From positions 137,152 to 201,151 of the forward strand of contig JBMNVB010000002.1 in the NCBI GenBank assembly GCA_050946575.1: a stretch of 64,000 nt of DNA. The letters run 5' to 3'. Made by a program: the position numbers and the translations under genes. The DNA comes from JALCRY01 sp050946575. GTDB lineage: Bacteria; Bacillota; Clostridia; Peptostreptococcales; Anaerovoracaceae. The notes beneath the pieces were generated by a model. It did no database searches. It was given only the letters and a program-made list of their open reading frames with translations, and had not been told where the DNA came from. This document shows, one piece after another, positions 9,418 to 18,602 of the stretch (its first letter is position 1; the number at the start of each line of letters is the position of its first letter).

Positions 9418-11254
9418 GTATCCTTTCAGCAATGCCGGAAGCGTCCATTTTGTATTTTTCGAACAGCTGTCCGCGTGTCCCGTGTTCAATGAACTTGTTC
9501 GGCCATGCGATGCACAGTACATCACAGTCAATGCCGGCGTACTTTATCTCGGCCACTGTCTCCTCGCCGACTCCTCTGTTAAGAACATTGTCCTCACAAG
9601 TCACGATGAGACTGTATCTTTTCGCGGTATCGAGTATCGTTACAAGATCAAGCGGCCGTGTGAATCTCACATTTCCGACACCGCACTCTATACCCTGTTT
9701 TTCAAGCATTGATGCGGCTTCCAGACAGTGCCTCACCATATCGCCGACGGCCCAGATGAACACGTCTTCGCCCTCTTTCAGGATCTCGGCTCCGTTGTCG
9801 AGCGGTTCGCGCGGCATATCGATATCCCCGTCCTCCGCTCTCGGATATCTGATCGCGCACGGCGAATCTATCGCGAGCGCCATATCCATCATCTGACGGA
9901 GCTCCTCGCCGTCGCGCGGAGCCATCACCGTCATATTGGGCATTGACGAAAGATACGAGAGATCGAATATCCCGTGATGGGTCTCGCCGTCCTGGCCGAC
10001 TACTCCCGCTCTGTCAATGCAGAATGTAACGGGAAGGTCCTGCATGCAGACGTCCATGAGTATCTGGTCGTATGCGCGCTGCAGGAATGTGGAATATATC
10101 GCAACGAACGGATGCATCCCGGAAAGCGCGAGCCCCGCGGCGAACGATACGCCGTGGCCTTCGGCGATGCCGACGTCGAAAACGCGGTCAGGAAATTTTT
10201 TCTTCGCGGGCCCGAGTCCGGTCGCATTCATCATCGCGGCGGAGATAGCCGCGGCATTTTTATGTTCTTCAAGTATCTCGAGCATCCTGGCTCCGAATAC
10301 TTCGGAATATGTCGGTGCGGAGCTGTTCTTACTGCATACGCCCGTGTCCGGGTCGAACGGCCCGGTGCCGTGGAACCTGTCAGGCTCGCTTTCGGCGTTC
10401 CGGTAGCCCTTGCCTTTCTTTGTGATGACATGGACAAGAACGGGACCGTCCACGTCTTTCGCTATCTCAAGGGATTCCGTGAGCGATTTCAGGTCGTGTC
10501 CGTCGAACGGGCCGAAATACGTGAACCCCATCTCTTCGAATATGATGCCGTTCACGATGGAGTACTTGAGAGAGTCTCTTACTTTCTCGAGCTTCTCATA
10601 CATCTTGCGGCCGAAGCCCGGGATGTTCCCGACCTTCTTCACGCTGTTCTTCAGTTCGGTGTACTGGGGCGACGTCCTCAGTTTCGCGAGGTGTATGGCA
10701 AGTCCGCCCTTGCTCGCTCCTATGGACATCCCGTTGTCGTTCAGGATAACGAGGGCGTTCGTTTTGGAAGCTCCGAGGTCATTGAGACCTTCGAGCGCGG
10801 GGCCGCCCGTGAGCGAACCGTCGCCGATCACCGCCACCGTATAGTAATCTTCGCCCATCAGATCCCTGGCCGCGGCCATGCCGAACAGCGCGGAGATCGA
10901 ATTGCTTGCGTGGCCGGTGTCGAACCAGTCATATTCGCTTTCATTGCGCTTCGGGAATCCGCTGAGCCCCCCGAGCTGCCTCAATGTGTCGAAATCATCC
11001 GCGCGCCCTGTAAGCAGCTTGTGGACATACGACTGATGGCCGACGTCCCATATTATCCTGTCGCGGCTGAAATCGAAAATTTTATCGAGCGCGACGGTGA
11101 GTTCCACCACGCCGAGATTGGACGCGAGGTGTCCTCCCGTCCTGCTTATAGTGGCGACGAGTATATCTCGTATCTCGTCGCATAATATTTTCAGTTCCTC
11201 ATCCGAAAGATATTTTAAATCATTCGGCAGATCCATTTCCTTAAGATGTTTCAC
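9392..11254 (-). CDS. dxs: 1-deoxy-D-xylulose-5-phosphate synthase
   Basis: 620 residues. A thiamine-diphosphate enzyme that condenses pyruvate and glyceraldehyde 3-phosphate, the first step of the MEP isoprenoid pathway. GDGSLTGGPALEGLND is the ThDP/Mg motif (GDG..N), with HxS near the start (WDVGHQSYVHKLLTGR) and DRAGVVGQDGETHHG in the transketolase-like domain. It starts at a GTG (11252-11254) whose first base is the last base of the ispA stop (TAGTG), so coupling is tight. An ATG six codons later has poor spacing to its ribosome site. Downstream it overlaps tlyA. Together with ispA and xseAB it forms the usual Gram-positive isoprenoid/repair operon. Confidence 0.97.
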   Translation of the reverse strand: MKHLKEMDLPNDLKYLSDEELKILCDEIRDILVATISRTGGHLASNLGVVELTVALDKIFDFSRDRIIWDVGHQSYVHKLLTGRADDFDTLRQLGGLSGFPKRNESEYDWFDTGHASNSISALFGMAAARDLMGEDYYTVAVIGDGSLTGGPALEGLNDLGASKTNALVILNDNGMSIGASKGGLAIHLAKLRTSPQYTELKNSVKKVGNIPGFGRKMYEKLEKVRDSLKYSIVNGIIFEEMGFTYFGPFDGHDLKSLTESLEIAKDVDGPVLVHVITKKGKGYRNAESEPDRFHGTGPFDPDTGVCSKNSSAPTYSEVFGARMLEILEEHKNAAAISAAMMNATGLGPAKKKFPDRVFDVGIAEGHGVSFAAGLALSGMHPFVAIYSTFLQRAYDQILMDVCMQDLPVTFCIDRAGVVGQDGETHHGIFDLSYLSSMPNMTVMAPRDGEELRQMMDMALAIDSPCAIRYPRAEDGDIDMPREPLDNGAEILKEGEDVFIWAVGDMVRHCLEAASMLEKQGIECGVGNVRFTRPLDLVTILDTAKRYSLIVTCEDNVLNRGVGEETVAEIKYAGIDCDVLCIAWPNKFIEHGTRGQLFEKYKMDASGIAERIREKLEEKT

Positions 11255-12162
11255 TAGTTGCGCGCTTTCTCCCGTTCCCTCAGTTCCAGCATATCGAGCA
11301 GATGATAGAAAAACTCTGCATTGTCATAATACTCGGCGATCGCCTCATAAGCCTTGTCGAGGTGCATTTCCATTTTGTCGTATGACTTTTCCAGCCCGAA
11401 TATCGCCGGATAGTTTGATTTGTTCATTTCCTCGTCCATGCCGGTGTTCTTGCCGAGCTCCTCGGCGTCTCCGACAATGTCGAGAATATCGTCACGCACC
11501 TGGAACGCGATGCCGAGGTTATCCGCGTATTCCGTCAGGTTGTTGAGCTGTTCGGGCGTGCCTCCGCCGAGATGGACCCCGGCTCTTACTGCGCCCCGTA
11601 TCATGGCGCCTGTCTTATTTATGTTGATATAATCAAGCATCTCGACCGAAATTTCCTTCCCCTCGGCTTCGAGATCGGATACCTGACCGGCCACCATCCC
11701 GCGGACCCCTGCGCCCCTCGAGATCTCATATGAAGCCTTTACGCGTTTCGTAAGCTCCTCCTGATTGTCAAAATACAGAAGCATATCGCGGTTCATGAGT
11801 TCGAAGGCCGAACTGAGCAGACCGTCTCCCGCGAGCGTCGCGATGCCGGCGCCGAATTTTACATGATTCGTCGGAAGGCCCCTTCTCAGTTCATCATCGT
11901 CCATACAAGGAAGATCGTCGTGTATAAGTGAATACGTATGGATGTACTCTATGGCGCACGCGTACGGAAGTGCCGTCTTTATATCTCCGCCGCAGAATTC
12001 GCATGCGCCGAGGACGAGCGCGGGCCGGATCCGTTTTCCGCCGGCCTCGAGACTGTATTTCATCGAATCGTACAGTGTGATGCTCTTTCTGTCGACTCTC
12101 GGGATGAAATCCAGCAGATGCTCGTCTATGATACCCTTATACCTCTTAAAGTCTTTGTCCAT
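11254..12162 (-). CDS. ispA: Polyprenyl (geranyl/farnesyl) diphosphate synthase
   Basis: 302 residues. A short-chain trans-prenyltransferase that builds geranyl and farnesyl diphosphate for quinone, carrier-lipid and tRNA-modification pathways. The first aspartate-rich motif is DDLPCMDDDELRRG and the second is DDILDIVGD; both bind Mg-diphosphate. GGKRIRPAL near residue 38 binds isopentenyl diphosphate. It lies between xseB and dxs on the same strand; its stop shares one base with the dxs start, and the gap to xseB is 23 bases. Product length cannot be fixed from sequence, but the operon position fits FPP synthase. Confidence 0.95.
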   Translation of the reverse strand: MDKDFKRYKGIIDEHLLDFIPRVDRKSITLYDSMKYSLEAGGKRIRPALVLGACEFCGGDIKTALPYACAIEYIHTYSLIHDDLPCMDDDELRRGLPTNHVKFGAGIATLAGDGLLSSAFELMNRDMLLYFDNQEELTKRVKASYEISRGAGVRGMVAGQVSDLEAEGKEISVEMLDYININKTGAMIRGAVRAGVHLGGGTPEQLNNLTEYADNLGIAFQVRDDILDIVGDAEELGKNTGMDEEMNKSNYPAIFGLEKSYDKMEMHLDKAYEAIAEYYDNAEFFYHLLDMLELREREKARN

Positions 12163-12185
12163 ATGATCTCACCTCACTCTTTAGT

Positions 12186-12383
12186 TTACTGTAACTTTTT
12201 ATTGTACTCTTGTATCTTCTGTCTGGCGTTTTTGAGTATTTCCTCGCATCTGTTGTAATACTCTATGCCTTCTTCGTAGCACTTCATGGCTTCATCGAGC
12301 GTGATCTCACTGTTTTCCAGTTTCGCCGCCGATTCTTCCAGCTTCTTCATCGCGGTCTCGAAATCGAGTTTCTTATCGGCCAT
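12186..12383 (-). CDS. xseB: Exodeoxyribonuclease VII small subunit
   Basis: 65 residues, typical for XseB. The conserved pattern DFETAMKKLEESAAKLENSE followed by LDEAMKCYEEGI is present, forming the helical hairpin that assembles on XseA. Exonuclease VII degrades single-stranded DNA to oligonucleotides from both ends. The start overlaps the end of xseA by 11 bases, as expected for subunits translated together. Confidence 0.95.
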   Translation of the reverse strand: MADKKLDFETAMKKLEESAAKLENSEITLDEAMKCYEEGIEYYNRCEEILKNARQKIQEYNKKLQ

Positions 12384-13653
12384 TTTCGTTCCTCCTGATT
12401 TTATCCACCGTCGCGTCGGCGTCGCCGTCGCTCATTACTATCCTTACGCCCCGGCCTTCTTCCAGGCCGCCGACCCCGGTTATCATCTTTCCGTCCTCTC
12501 CGAGCAGTGCGCCGTATCCCCTTCCTATTATTTTATGCGGGTCGAGATTTATCAGCTTCTCGCGCAGGAGTTCGGCGGCGCTCTGCTTCTTCGCGACAAT
12601 ATTTTCAATGCCGTTGAGTCTGCCTCGGCATTTCAGAACGCTCTCGCTTCCCGCGGAGACCTTGCGTTCAAAGTTTCTCAGCATTGATTCTTTCAGATTA
12701 TCGCACGATGCCGAAGATCTTTCCACTCTGTCGCTTAAACGTCTCAGCATTGCCTGCATATTGAAATATTCAAGCCGCCGCTCCTTCAGGTCAGCGCATC
12801 TCACGAGCGCGCCTTCCATGGCTTCGCGCGTCTGCTCCAGCGATGCCATGATCTCACGCACGTCCGGAACGGCTCTTGCCGCCGCGGCCGTCGGAGTCTT
12901 CTCGCTCACATCCGCGACGAAATCGATGATAGTCGTATCTATTTCATGCCCGACGCCGCTGATGACCGGGATCTCCGAATCGTACACCGCCCTCGCGACG
13001 ATCTCCTCGTTGAACGACCACAGATCCTCCATCGATCCGCCGCCGCGCCCGACTATAATGACGTCGGTGTCACTGACATGCCTGTTCACGACGTCTATCG
13101 CGTTCGCTATCTGTTCGGCAGAGCCTTTTCCCTGTACTGCGACCGGGAAGATCAGGATATCGACGACGCTGTTCTTTTCGGTTATCGTTTTAGTTATATC
13201 CTTTATCGCGGCTCCGGAACCTGATGTTATCACCGCGACTTTTTTCGGGAACGGCGGTATCGGCTTCTTGTGGGCCTCATCGAACAGGCCTTCCTTATAC
13301 AGCCGGCGCTTCAGCTTTTCGAACCTTACGGCGAGATCACCCTCGCCCTTCATATCAATGCTCTTTACCGAAAGCGAGTAGATGCCGCCCGGCACATATA
13401 CGTCGACCGAACCGTTCACTATTATCTCCGCGCCGTCCCTCAGATCGCACGTTATCGAAGGAGCGATCCACGACGGCAGGAAGCATCTTATGGAAGCGTC
13501 CTCATCCTTGAGCGAAAAATACGTGTGCCCGTTCGCGTTCGGGAGCCTCAGATTCGAGACCTCTCCCACGACGCTCACATTAAGAAGCACGGGATCGGTA
13601 CTGAGGATCTTTTTTATATATCTGTTCAGCTGTGATACTTTTACAGCGGCCAT
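12373..13653 (-). CDS. xseA: Exodeoxyribonuclease VII large subunit
   Basis: 426 residues. An N-terminal OB-fold (about 1-100) binds single-stranded DNA. The catalytic core shows KKVAVITSGSGAAIKDI, VIIVGRGGGSMEDLWSFNEE and PVISGVGHEIDTTIIDFVAD, the standard XseA signatures. A coiled-coil-like helical section (about 270-350) binds XseB. It overlaps the upstream TsaD-like gene by 13 bases and xseB by 11. ITSGSGAA replaces the more common VTSPTGAA at the first motif. Confidence 0.95.
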   Translation of the reverse strand: MAAVKVSQLNRYIKKILSTDPVLLNVSVVGEVSNLRLPNANGHTYFSLKDEDASIRCFLPSWIAPSITCDLRDGAEIIVNGSVDVYVPGGIYSLSVKSIDMKGEGDLAVRFEKLKRRLYKEGLFDEAHKKPIPPFPKKVAVITSGSGAAIKDITKTITEKNSVVDILIFPVAVQGKGSAEQIANAIDVVNRHVSDTDVIIVGRGGGSMEDLWSFNEEIVARAVYDSEIPVISGVGHEIDTTIIDFVADVSEKTPTAAAARAVPDVREIMASLEQTREAMEGALVRCADLKERRLEYFNMQAMLRRLSDRVERSSASCDNLKESMLRNFERKVSAGSESVLKCRGRLNGIENIVAKKQSAAELLREKLINLDPHKIIGRGYGALLGEDGKMITGVGGLEEGRGVRIVMSDGDADATVDKIRRNENGR

Positions 13654-14603
13654 AGCGCCTTCCTTCCAAGCATTGCCGTACCTACGGCGTTATCGGACGA
13701 ATATTCACCGAAAACCGCAGACGGGAGTTTTTCTGAAATGATGCCGCGGATGAATCTGCTGCACGAAACGCCTCCGCCGAAAATCACATCATCAATGCCC
13801 GTCCGCCCGGATGCGTTTATTACTGCCTTCGCGAGACATTCCGCCAGCTCCGCAAGCAGCGCGGGCGCTAGTTTCGAAGCGCTCTCTCCGCTCTCCGCGA
13901 GCCTCATCGCCTGCGTCTCGATCCCGGACAGGTTGAACGAACTTTCTTTTACTTTTACCGGAGTCAGCCGCGAAAGCGTGCGGTTTCCGTTTTCGGCCGA
14001 TTTAACGGCGATGTCGTCCAGGAACCTTCCCGCAGGGAAATCGAAGCCGAGAGCGACTCCTGTCCTGTCTATGAGCTGTCCGGCGGATATGTCGAGCGTA
14101 TGTCCGATTATCTCTGTATCCATCCCCGGACCGGAACACCCGGTGACCTTCAGCAGTTCCGTAGTCCCGCCTGAGAGATGGTAAAACAGCACCCTGTCTC
14201 TGTCCCTGAGTTCGGAGAATTCCTTTATGGCGGCTATATGGCCCTCCTGATGGGAGAACCTCATGACCGGGACGTCGTACGCGTTTCCAAGTATAACGCC
14301 CGCCGTTTCACCTGCCCGGAATACCGGCATATATGATCCCTCGACCGGACGCGGCTTATCCGATACCGCGATCCCGGCTATCCTGTCTCTGGTGGTGTCG
14401 TTCAGCACCGTGCCGATAATGTCCGGCAGATTTTCCATGTGCCCGAAAAGAGCGTCGGACTGCCTGAGCCCGCGCTCTCCGTGTTTAACGGAGAGGAGCC
14501 GCTCCGCATTTATGATGACGCTGCCTTCCCTGCTTACTACCGCGGCCGACGTCGTGTAATTGCTCGTGTCGATGCCGAGCACGCAGTCTCTATTCTCCGC
14601 CAT
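13641..14603 (-). CDS. TsaD/Kae1-like ASKHA protein (peptidase M22 paralogue)
   Basis: 320 residues. The N-terminal ASKHA nucleotide-binding start is LGIDTSNYTTSAAVV, with H118 and H122 in HQEGHIAA (the metal-binding HxxxH of the TsaD family), LSGGTTELL and GGGVSCSRF. True TsaD (tRNA t6A synthesis) usually has the same HxxxH but is a different gene; in many Clostridia a second, diverged copy lies exactly here between nusB and xseA, and its function is not established. It overlaps nusB by 14 bases and xseA by 13. Whether a separate tsaD with the tsaE/tsaB set exists elsewhere cannot be seen. Confidence 0.8.
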   Translation of the reverse strand: MAENRDCVLGIDTSNYTTSAAVVSREGSVIINAERLLSVKHGERGLRQSDALFGHMENLPDIIGTVLNDTTRDRIAGIAVSDKPRPVEGSYMPVFRAGETAGVILGNAYDVPVMRFSHQEGHIAAIKEFSELRDRDRVLFYHLSGGTTELLKVTGCSGPGMDTEIIGHTLDISAGQLIDRTGVALGFDFPAGRFLDDIAVKSAENGNRTLSRLTPVKVKESSFNLSGIETQAMRLAESGESASKLAPALLAELAECLAKAVINASGRTGIDDVIFGGGVSCSRFIRGIISEKLPSAVFGEYSSDNAVGTAMLGRKALWPL

Positions 14604-15006
14604 GTTCTTTTTCCCTGATCACGGAACCGAGCACTCCGTTCACGAATTTCTTCGTTTCATCGGATCCGTATCTTCCGGCGAGCTCCACCGCCTCGTTTAC
14701 GGAAACGGCGTCCGGAATGTCATCAAAATACATGATCTCGCATATCGCGAGGCGCAGTATGGCGAGTTCCGCCTTCGGTATACGCTCGAGTCTGCGGTCC
14801 GGCGAATATTTCTTTATCATATCGTCTATGTCAGACTGCATGAAAGCCGTCTGCGCGAACGTATCTTCGATATATTTTCTCTGCTTTCTGCTGATTTTCG
14901 CGTCTTCAGGATAAAGGCCGCGCATGAGTTCTATGCTGGTGTCTCCGCGCGCGTCCATCTGGAATATCATTTTCATAAGAAGTTCGCGCGCTTCGCGCCT
15001 CGTCAT
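14590..15006 (-). CDS. nusB: Transcription antitermination factor NusB
   Basis: 138 residues from ATG 15006, four bases after the upstream stop, with GGTGAG as ribosome site. A GTG at 15018 is a weaker alternative. The all-helical NusB fold is marked by MTRREARELLMKMIFQMD at the N-terminus and PDAVSVNEAVELAGRYGSDE near residue 103. NusB binds boxA RNA with NusE (S10) and supports rRNA antitermination. It lies between the Asp23-like gene and the TsaD-like gene in one operon, the usual order in Clostridia. Confidence 0.93.
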   Translation of the reverse strand: MTRREARELLMKMIFQMDARGDTSIELMRGLYPEDAKISRKQRKYIEDTFAQTAFMQSDIDDMIKKYSPDRRLERIPKAELAILRLAICEIMYFDDIPDAVSVNEAVELAGRYGSDETKKFVNGVLGSVIREKEHGGE

Positions 15007-15010
15007 CGGT

Positions 15011-15457
15011 TTACTCACCCTGTTCTGTCTCCTCGTCTTCCTCATCCTCGCCGAAATCCGTGCCCTGTATATGGATGTTCACGGCTCTGACTTCCTCATC
15101 GGTCATGGACTCTATCTCTTCTTTTACATTCCTCTGCAGGCTGAACGCCACGTCGGGGATATTAACGCCGTATTCGACTATAACGTAAATATCCGCGGCT
15201 ACCGCCTCATCGCTCCGGTCGAGCCTTACGCCCTTGGACATCGACTCCTTTCCGAGTATCGTCTCGGAAATGGAATCAGTGATGCCCGTGTACATATGGG
15301 CCACTCCGTCTGTCCGGAGCGCCGCGTTCACGGCGCAGACGGCAATGACTTCGTCGTCCAGCTTACTGTCTTCCGAAGCCTTCGCAGAAGATTCGTTTTC
15401 ATATATATCATTATCGAAATAATTCGTATCGCTGCCTTCGTTTTTCTTTCTGGGCAT
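15011..15457 (-). CDS. Asp23/Gls24 family envelope stress protein
   Basis: 148 residues. An acidic, low-complexity N-terminal segment (1-45) is followed by the Asp23 domain with the patterns AVNAALRTDGVAHMYTGI, VIVEYGVNIPDVAFSLQRNV and VNIHIQGTDF. Family members (Asp23 of Staphylococcus aureus, YqhY of Bacillus subtilis) are associated with cell-envelope or lipid homeostasis. YqhY-type genes sit next to nusB, as here. The gene has GGGGTG as ribosome site and is the first gene of the operon that runs through nusB to tlyA. Confidence 0.88.
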   Translation of the reverse strand: MPRKKNEGSDTNYFDNDIYENESSAKASEDSKLDDEVIAVCAVNAALRTDGVAHMYTGITDSISETILGKESMSKGVRLDRSDEAVAADIYVIVEYGVNIPDVAFSLQRNVKEEIESMTDEEVRAVNIHIQGTDFGEDEEDEETEQGE

Positions 15458-15476
15458 TGCCGCACCCCGGTTAATT

Positions 15477-15485
15477 ATTATAGCA
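15477..15485 (-). promoter_or_regulatory. Extended -10 promoter of the asp23-nusB-xseAB-ispA-dxs operon
   Basis: On the minus strand a perfect TATAAT (15477-15482) is preceded by TGC, an extended -10 element. No good -35 box is seen at the usual distance. The implied start of transcription lies about 13 bases upstream of the Asp23 start codon. The element directly follows the U-tract of the dnaJ terminator. Confidence 0.55.
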
Positions 15486-15523
15486 TAAAAAGAGACGCTC
15501 TACACGTCTGTATCGCGTCTCTC
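15486..15523 (-). terminator. Intrinsic terminator of the dnaK operon
   Basis: Inverted repeat agagacgc (15491-15498) / gcgtctct (15515-15522) with a 16-base loop, followed on the minus strand by a run of T. It begins seven bases after the dnaJ stop. Confidence 0.85.
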
Positions 15524-15529
15524 CGATTA

Positions 15530-16672
15530 TTAATTGAACCAGTCTTTTATCATCTTGCTGAATTTGCTCCGCTTCTGATAACAGCCTTCGTCGAGCGCAT
15601 TGCTCATCGTCTTTATGGCCTTTTTCTGCCTGCCGTCCAGTTTTGTCGGGACCTCGAGCATGACTCTGACATAAAGATCGCCGTAGCGTCCGTTCTTCGG
15701 ACTTACCACGCCCTTGCCCTTCAGGCGGAACGTGGTCCCGGGCTGAGTGCCCGGCGGTATCTTGTATTTGAGCTTCTCATTCAGCGTGGGGACGATAATC
15801 TCATCTCCGAGCGCAGCCTGTTCAAATGTGATCGGTATCTCGAGCTGCAGATCCTGTCCGCGTCTCTTGAACGCCTTGTGAGGCCGCACGCTGATTATTA
15901 TGTAAAGGTCGCCCGCGGGGCCGCCGTTATATCCCGGTTCCCCCTGGCCGCGCAGCGTAACGATCGAATCATTATCCACGCCTGCCGGGATATTCACAGT
16001 TATCGTAAGCGATTTCCGCAGACGCCCCGTGCCGCCGCACTTCGTGCACGCCTGCTCTATGATCTGGCCGGTGCCGTTGCACCGCTGACACGGCGATACG
16101 CTCTGCATGGCGCCGAGGATCGTGTTTCTCGTCGTCCTGACTTCTCCCGTTCCTCCGCACTCCGGGCACGTCTTCTTTGACGTTCCGGGCTCGTTGCCCT
16201 GGCCGTGACAATGATCGCATTCGACATATTTTGTCAGCCTGATATCCTTTTTCACGCCAAACACGGCTTCTTCAAAGGATATCGATATGCCCTTCTGTAT
16301 ATCGTTCCCCTTCGTCGGGGCGTTCCTTCTCCTCTGAGTGGATCTGCCGCCGCCGAACATGCCGCCGAACATATCGAATATATCTTCGAAATCGCCGAAC
16401 CCGGCACTCGAAAATCCGCTGCCGCCGCCGAATCCCGCGTTCGGGTCCACGCCGGCGAAGCCGAATTGATCGTATTTTTTCCGCTTTTCCGCGTCACCGA
16501 GCACACTGTATGCCTCGTTGACTTCCTTGAAGTGCTCCTCGGCCTCCTTATCACCCGGATTTTTGTCCGGGTGATATTTTATGGCCATCTTTCTGTAAGC
16601 CTTTTTGATATCGGCTTCCGATGCGCCTTTCTGCAGTCCGAGGACTTCATAGTAATCGCGTTTATCTGCCAT
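15530..16672 (-). CDS. dnaJ: Chaperone protein DnaJ
   Basis: 380 residues. The J-domain has HPD in KYHPDKNPGD, then a Gly/Phe-rich linker (about 75-115). The cysteine-rich zinc domain carries four CxxCxGxG-type repeats (CDHCHGQG, CPECGGTG, CQRCNGTG, CTKCGGTG), followed by two beta-sandwich substrate domains. It delivers unfolded proteins to DnaK and stimulates its ATPase. It is the last gene of hrcA-grpE-dnaK-dnaJ, 11 bases after dnaK, with a terminator right behind. Confidence 0.97.
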   Translation of the reverse strand: MADKRDYYEVLGLQKGASEADIKKAYRKMAIKYHPDKNPGDKEAEEHFKEVNEAYSVLGDAEKRKKYDQFGFAGVDPNAGFGGGSGFSSAGFGDFEDIFDMFGGMFGGGRSTQRRRNAPTKGNDIQKGISISFEEAVFGVKKDIRLTKYVECDHCHGQGNEPGTSKKTCPECGGTGEVRTTRNTILGAMQSVSPCQRCNGTGQIIEQACTKCGGTGRLRKSLTITVNIPAGVDNDSIVTLRGQGEPGYNGGPAGDLYIIISVRPHKAFKRRGQDLQLEIPITFEQAALGDEIIVPTLNEKLKYKIPPGTQPGTTFRLKGKGVVSPKNGRYGDLYVRVMLEVPTKLDGRQKKAIKTMSNALDEGCYQKRSKFSKMIKDWFN

Positions 16673-16683
16673 CAGTTACGTCA

Positions 16684-18558
16684 TTATTTATCGTCGTCAT
16701 CCACGACTGTGTAATCCGCGTCCACGACATTGTCGTCGTTCGAGCTCTGTCCGCCGGATCCTGCGCCCGCATCCGGTCCCGGCTGTCCGCCCATATTAGG
16801 GTTCGCCTGGCCCTGCTGCGCCTGAGCCTGCTGATACATCTTGGCGGAGATAGTATGGAACTGCTCCGTCAGCGCTTCAGTCTTGCTCCTGATCTCATCC
16901 ACGGAGTTTCCTTCGAGCGCCTTCTTCAGGTCGTCCTTCGCGGCATTTATCTGGTTCTTTTCGTCTTCCGTCAGCTTGTCGCCGAGTTCCTTGACGTTCT
17001 TTTCCGTCTCATATACAAGAGTCTCCGCCTGGTTCCTGGCTTCGATCTCTTCCTTCTTGGCCTTGTCTTCCGCAGCGTACTGCTCAGCTTCCTTGACCTT
17101 CTTTTCGATCTCTTCGTCCGAAAGTTTCGTCGAAGATGTGATCGTGATGCGCTGCTCCTTGCCTGTTCCCATATCCTTCGCGCTGACATTTACGATGCCG
17201 TTCGCGTCGATATCGAACGTTACCTCGATCTGAGGCACTCCGCGCGGAGCTGGCGGGATCCCGGAGAGCTGGAATCTTCCGAGCGTCGTATTGTCCGCCG
17301 CCATTTCTCTTTCGCCCTGCATTACGTGGATGTCCACTGCAGTCTGGTTGTCCGCCGCCGTCGAGAAGATCTGGCTCTTCTTCGTAGGTATCGTCGTATT
17401 CCTTTCGATCAGCTTCGTCGCAACGCCGCCGAGCGTTTCGATCGAAAGCGAAAGCGGTGTGACATCAAGCAGAAGTACGTCGTTCACTTCTCCGGTAAGT
17501 ACGCCGGCCTGGATGGCGGCGCCCACAGCTACGCATTCGTCAGGGTTTATGCCCTTGAACGGCTCTTTGCCCGTGACTCTCTTTACTGCCTCCTGAACGG
17601 CCGGGATCCTTGTCGATCCGCCTACCAGTATGACTCTCGAGAGATCCGCGCTGGTGATGCCCGCGTCGCTGAGCGCCTTCTGCATCGGGTCGATCGTCGC
17701 GTTTACGAGATCGGATGTCAGCTGGTCGAACTTCGCTCTCGTGAGATCGATATTCATGTGCAGCGGTCCCTGATCGCTGACTGTGATGAACGGCAGATTG
17801 ATATTCGTCGTCTGCGCCGTGGAAAGTTCCTTCTTCGCCTTCTCGGCCGCTTCCTTCAGTCTCTGCATCGCCATGTTGTCGTTTCTCAGGTCGATGCCGT
17901 TTTCCTTCTTGAATTCGTCCGCGAGATAATTCAGTACCGCGTTATCGAAATCGTCTCCGCCGAGCTTCGTGTTTCCGTTCGTGGCCAGAACTTCGAACAC
18001 TCCGTCGCCGAGTTCCAGTATGGAAACATCGAATGTACCTCCGCCGAGGTCGTATACGAGTATCTTCTGCGATCCTTCCTCTTTATCAAGGCCGTACGCG
18101 AGCGACGCCGCCGTAGGCTCGTTGATGATTCTCTTTACATCGAGGCCCGCGATTTTTCCGGCGTCCTTCGTGGCCTGCTTCTGCGCGTCCGCGAAATAGG
18201 CAGGTACAGTGATGACTGCTTCCGTCACCGGTTCGCCGAGATACGCTTCCGCGTCAGCCTTCAGCTTGGAAAGGATCATAGCCGAAATATCCTGCGGCGT
18301 ATAAGTCTTTCCGTCGATATTGATCTCATGGTTCGTGCCCATGTATCTCTTTATGGACGATATCGTCCTGTCAGGATTGGTTACCGCCTGTCTTTTAGCG
18401 GTTTCTCCCACTATCCTCTCTCCTGTTTTCGTGAATGCCACGACCGAAGGGGTCGTCCTCGATCCTTCGGCATTTGTAATAACTGTCGGTTCTCCCCCTT
18501 CAAGCACCGCTACGCATGAATTAGTGGTACCGAGGTCTATTCCAATTACTTTTCCCAT
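16684..18558 (-). CDS. dnaK: Chaperone protein DnaK (Hsp70)
   Basis: 624 residues. The start GIDLGTTNSCVAVLEGGEP, the ATPase motif DLGGGTFDVSIL, and VGGSTRIPAVQEAV are diagnostic. The substrate domain contains LLLDVTPLSLSIETLGG. The C-terminal tail is Gln/Gly/Asn-rich and ends in acidic residues (YTVVDDDDK). It is the ATP-driven folding chaperone of the cytosol. It lies 44 bases after grpE and 11 before dnaJ. Expression is expected to be heat-inducible through the CIRCE operator ahead of hrcA. Confidence 0.98.
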   Translation of the reverse strand: MGKVIGIDLGTTNSCVAVLEGGEPTVITNAEGSRTTPSVVAFTKTGERIVGETAKRQAVTNPDRTISSIKRYMGTNHEINIDGKTYTPQDISAMILSKLKADAEAYLGEPVTEAVITVPAYFADAQKQATKDAGKIAGLDVKRIINEPTAASLAYGLDKEEGSQKILVYDLGGGTFDVSILELGDGVFEVLATNGNTKLGGDDFDNAVLNYLADEFKKENGIDLRNDNMAMQRLKEAAEKAKKELSTAQTTNINLPFITVSDQGPLHMNIDLTRAKFDQLTSDLVNATIDPMQKALSDAGITSADLSRVILVGGSTRIPAVQEAVKRVTGKEPFKGINPDECVAVGAAIQAGVLTGEVNDVLLLDVTPLSLSIETLGGVATKLIERNTTIPTKKSQIFSTAADNQTAVDIHVMQGEREMAADNTTLGRFQLSGIPPAPRGVPQIEVTFDIDANGIVNVSAKDMGTGKEQRITITSSTKLSDEEIEKKVKEAEQYAAEDKAKKEEIEARNQAETLVYETEKNVKELGDKLTEDEKNQINAAKDDLKKALEGNSVDEIRSKTEALTEQFHTISAKMYQQAQAQQGQANPNMGGQPGPDAGAGSGGQSSNDDNVVDADYTVVDDDDK

Positions 18559-18602
18559 TTTTCTTCTCCTTCTTGTATTACTTATTTATTTACTCTCAAA
18601 AC

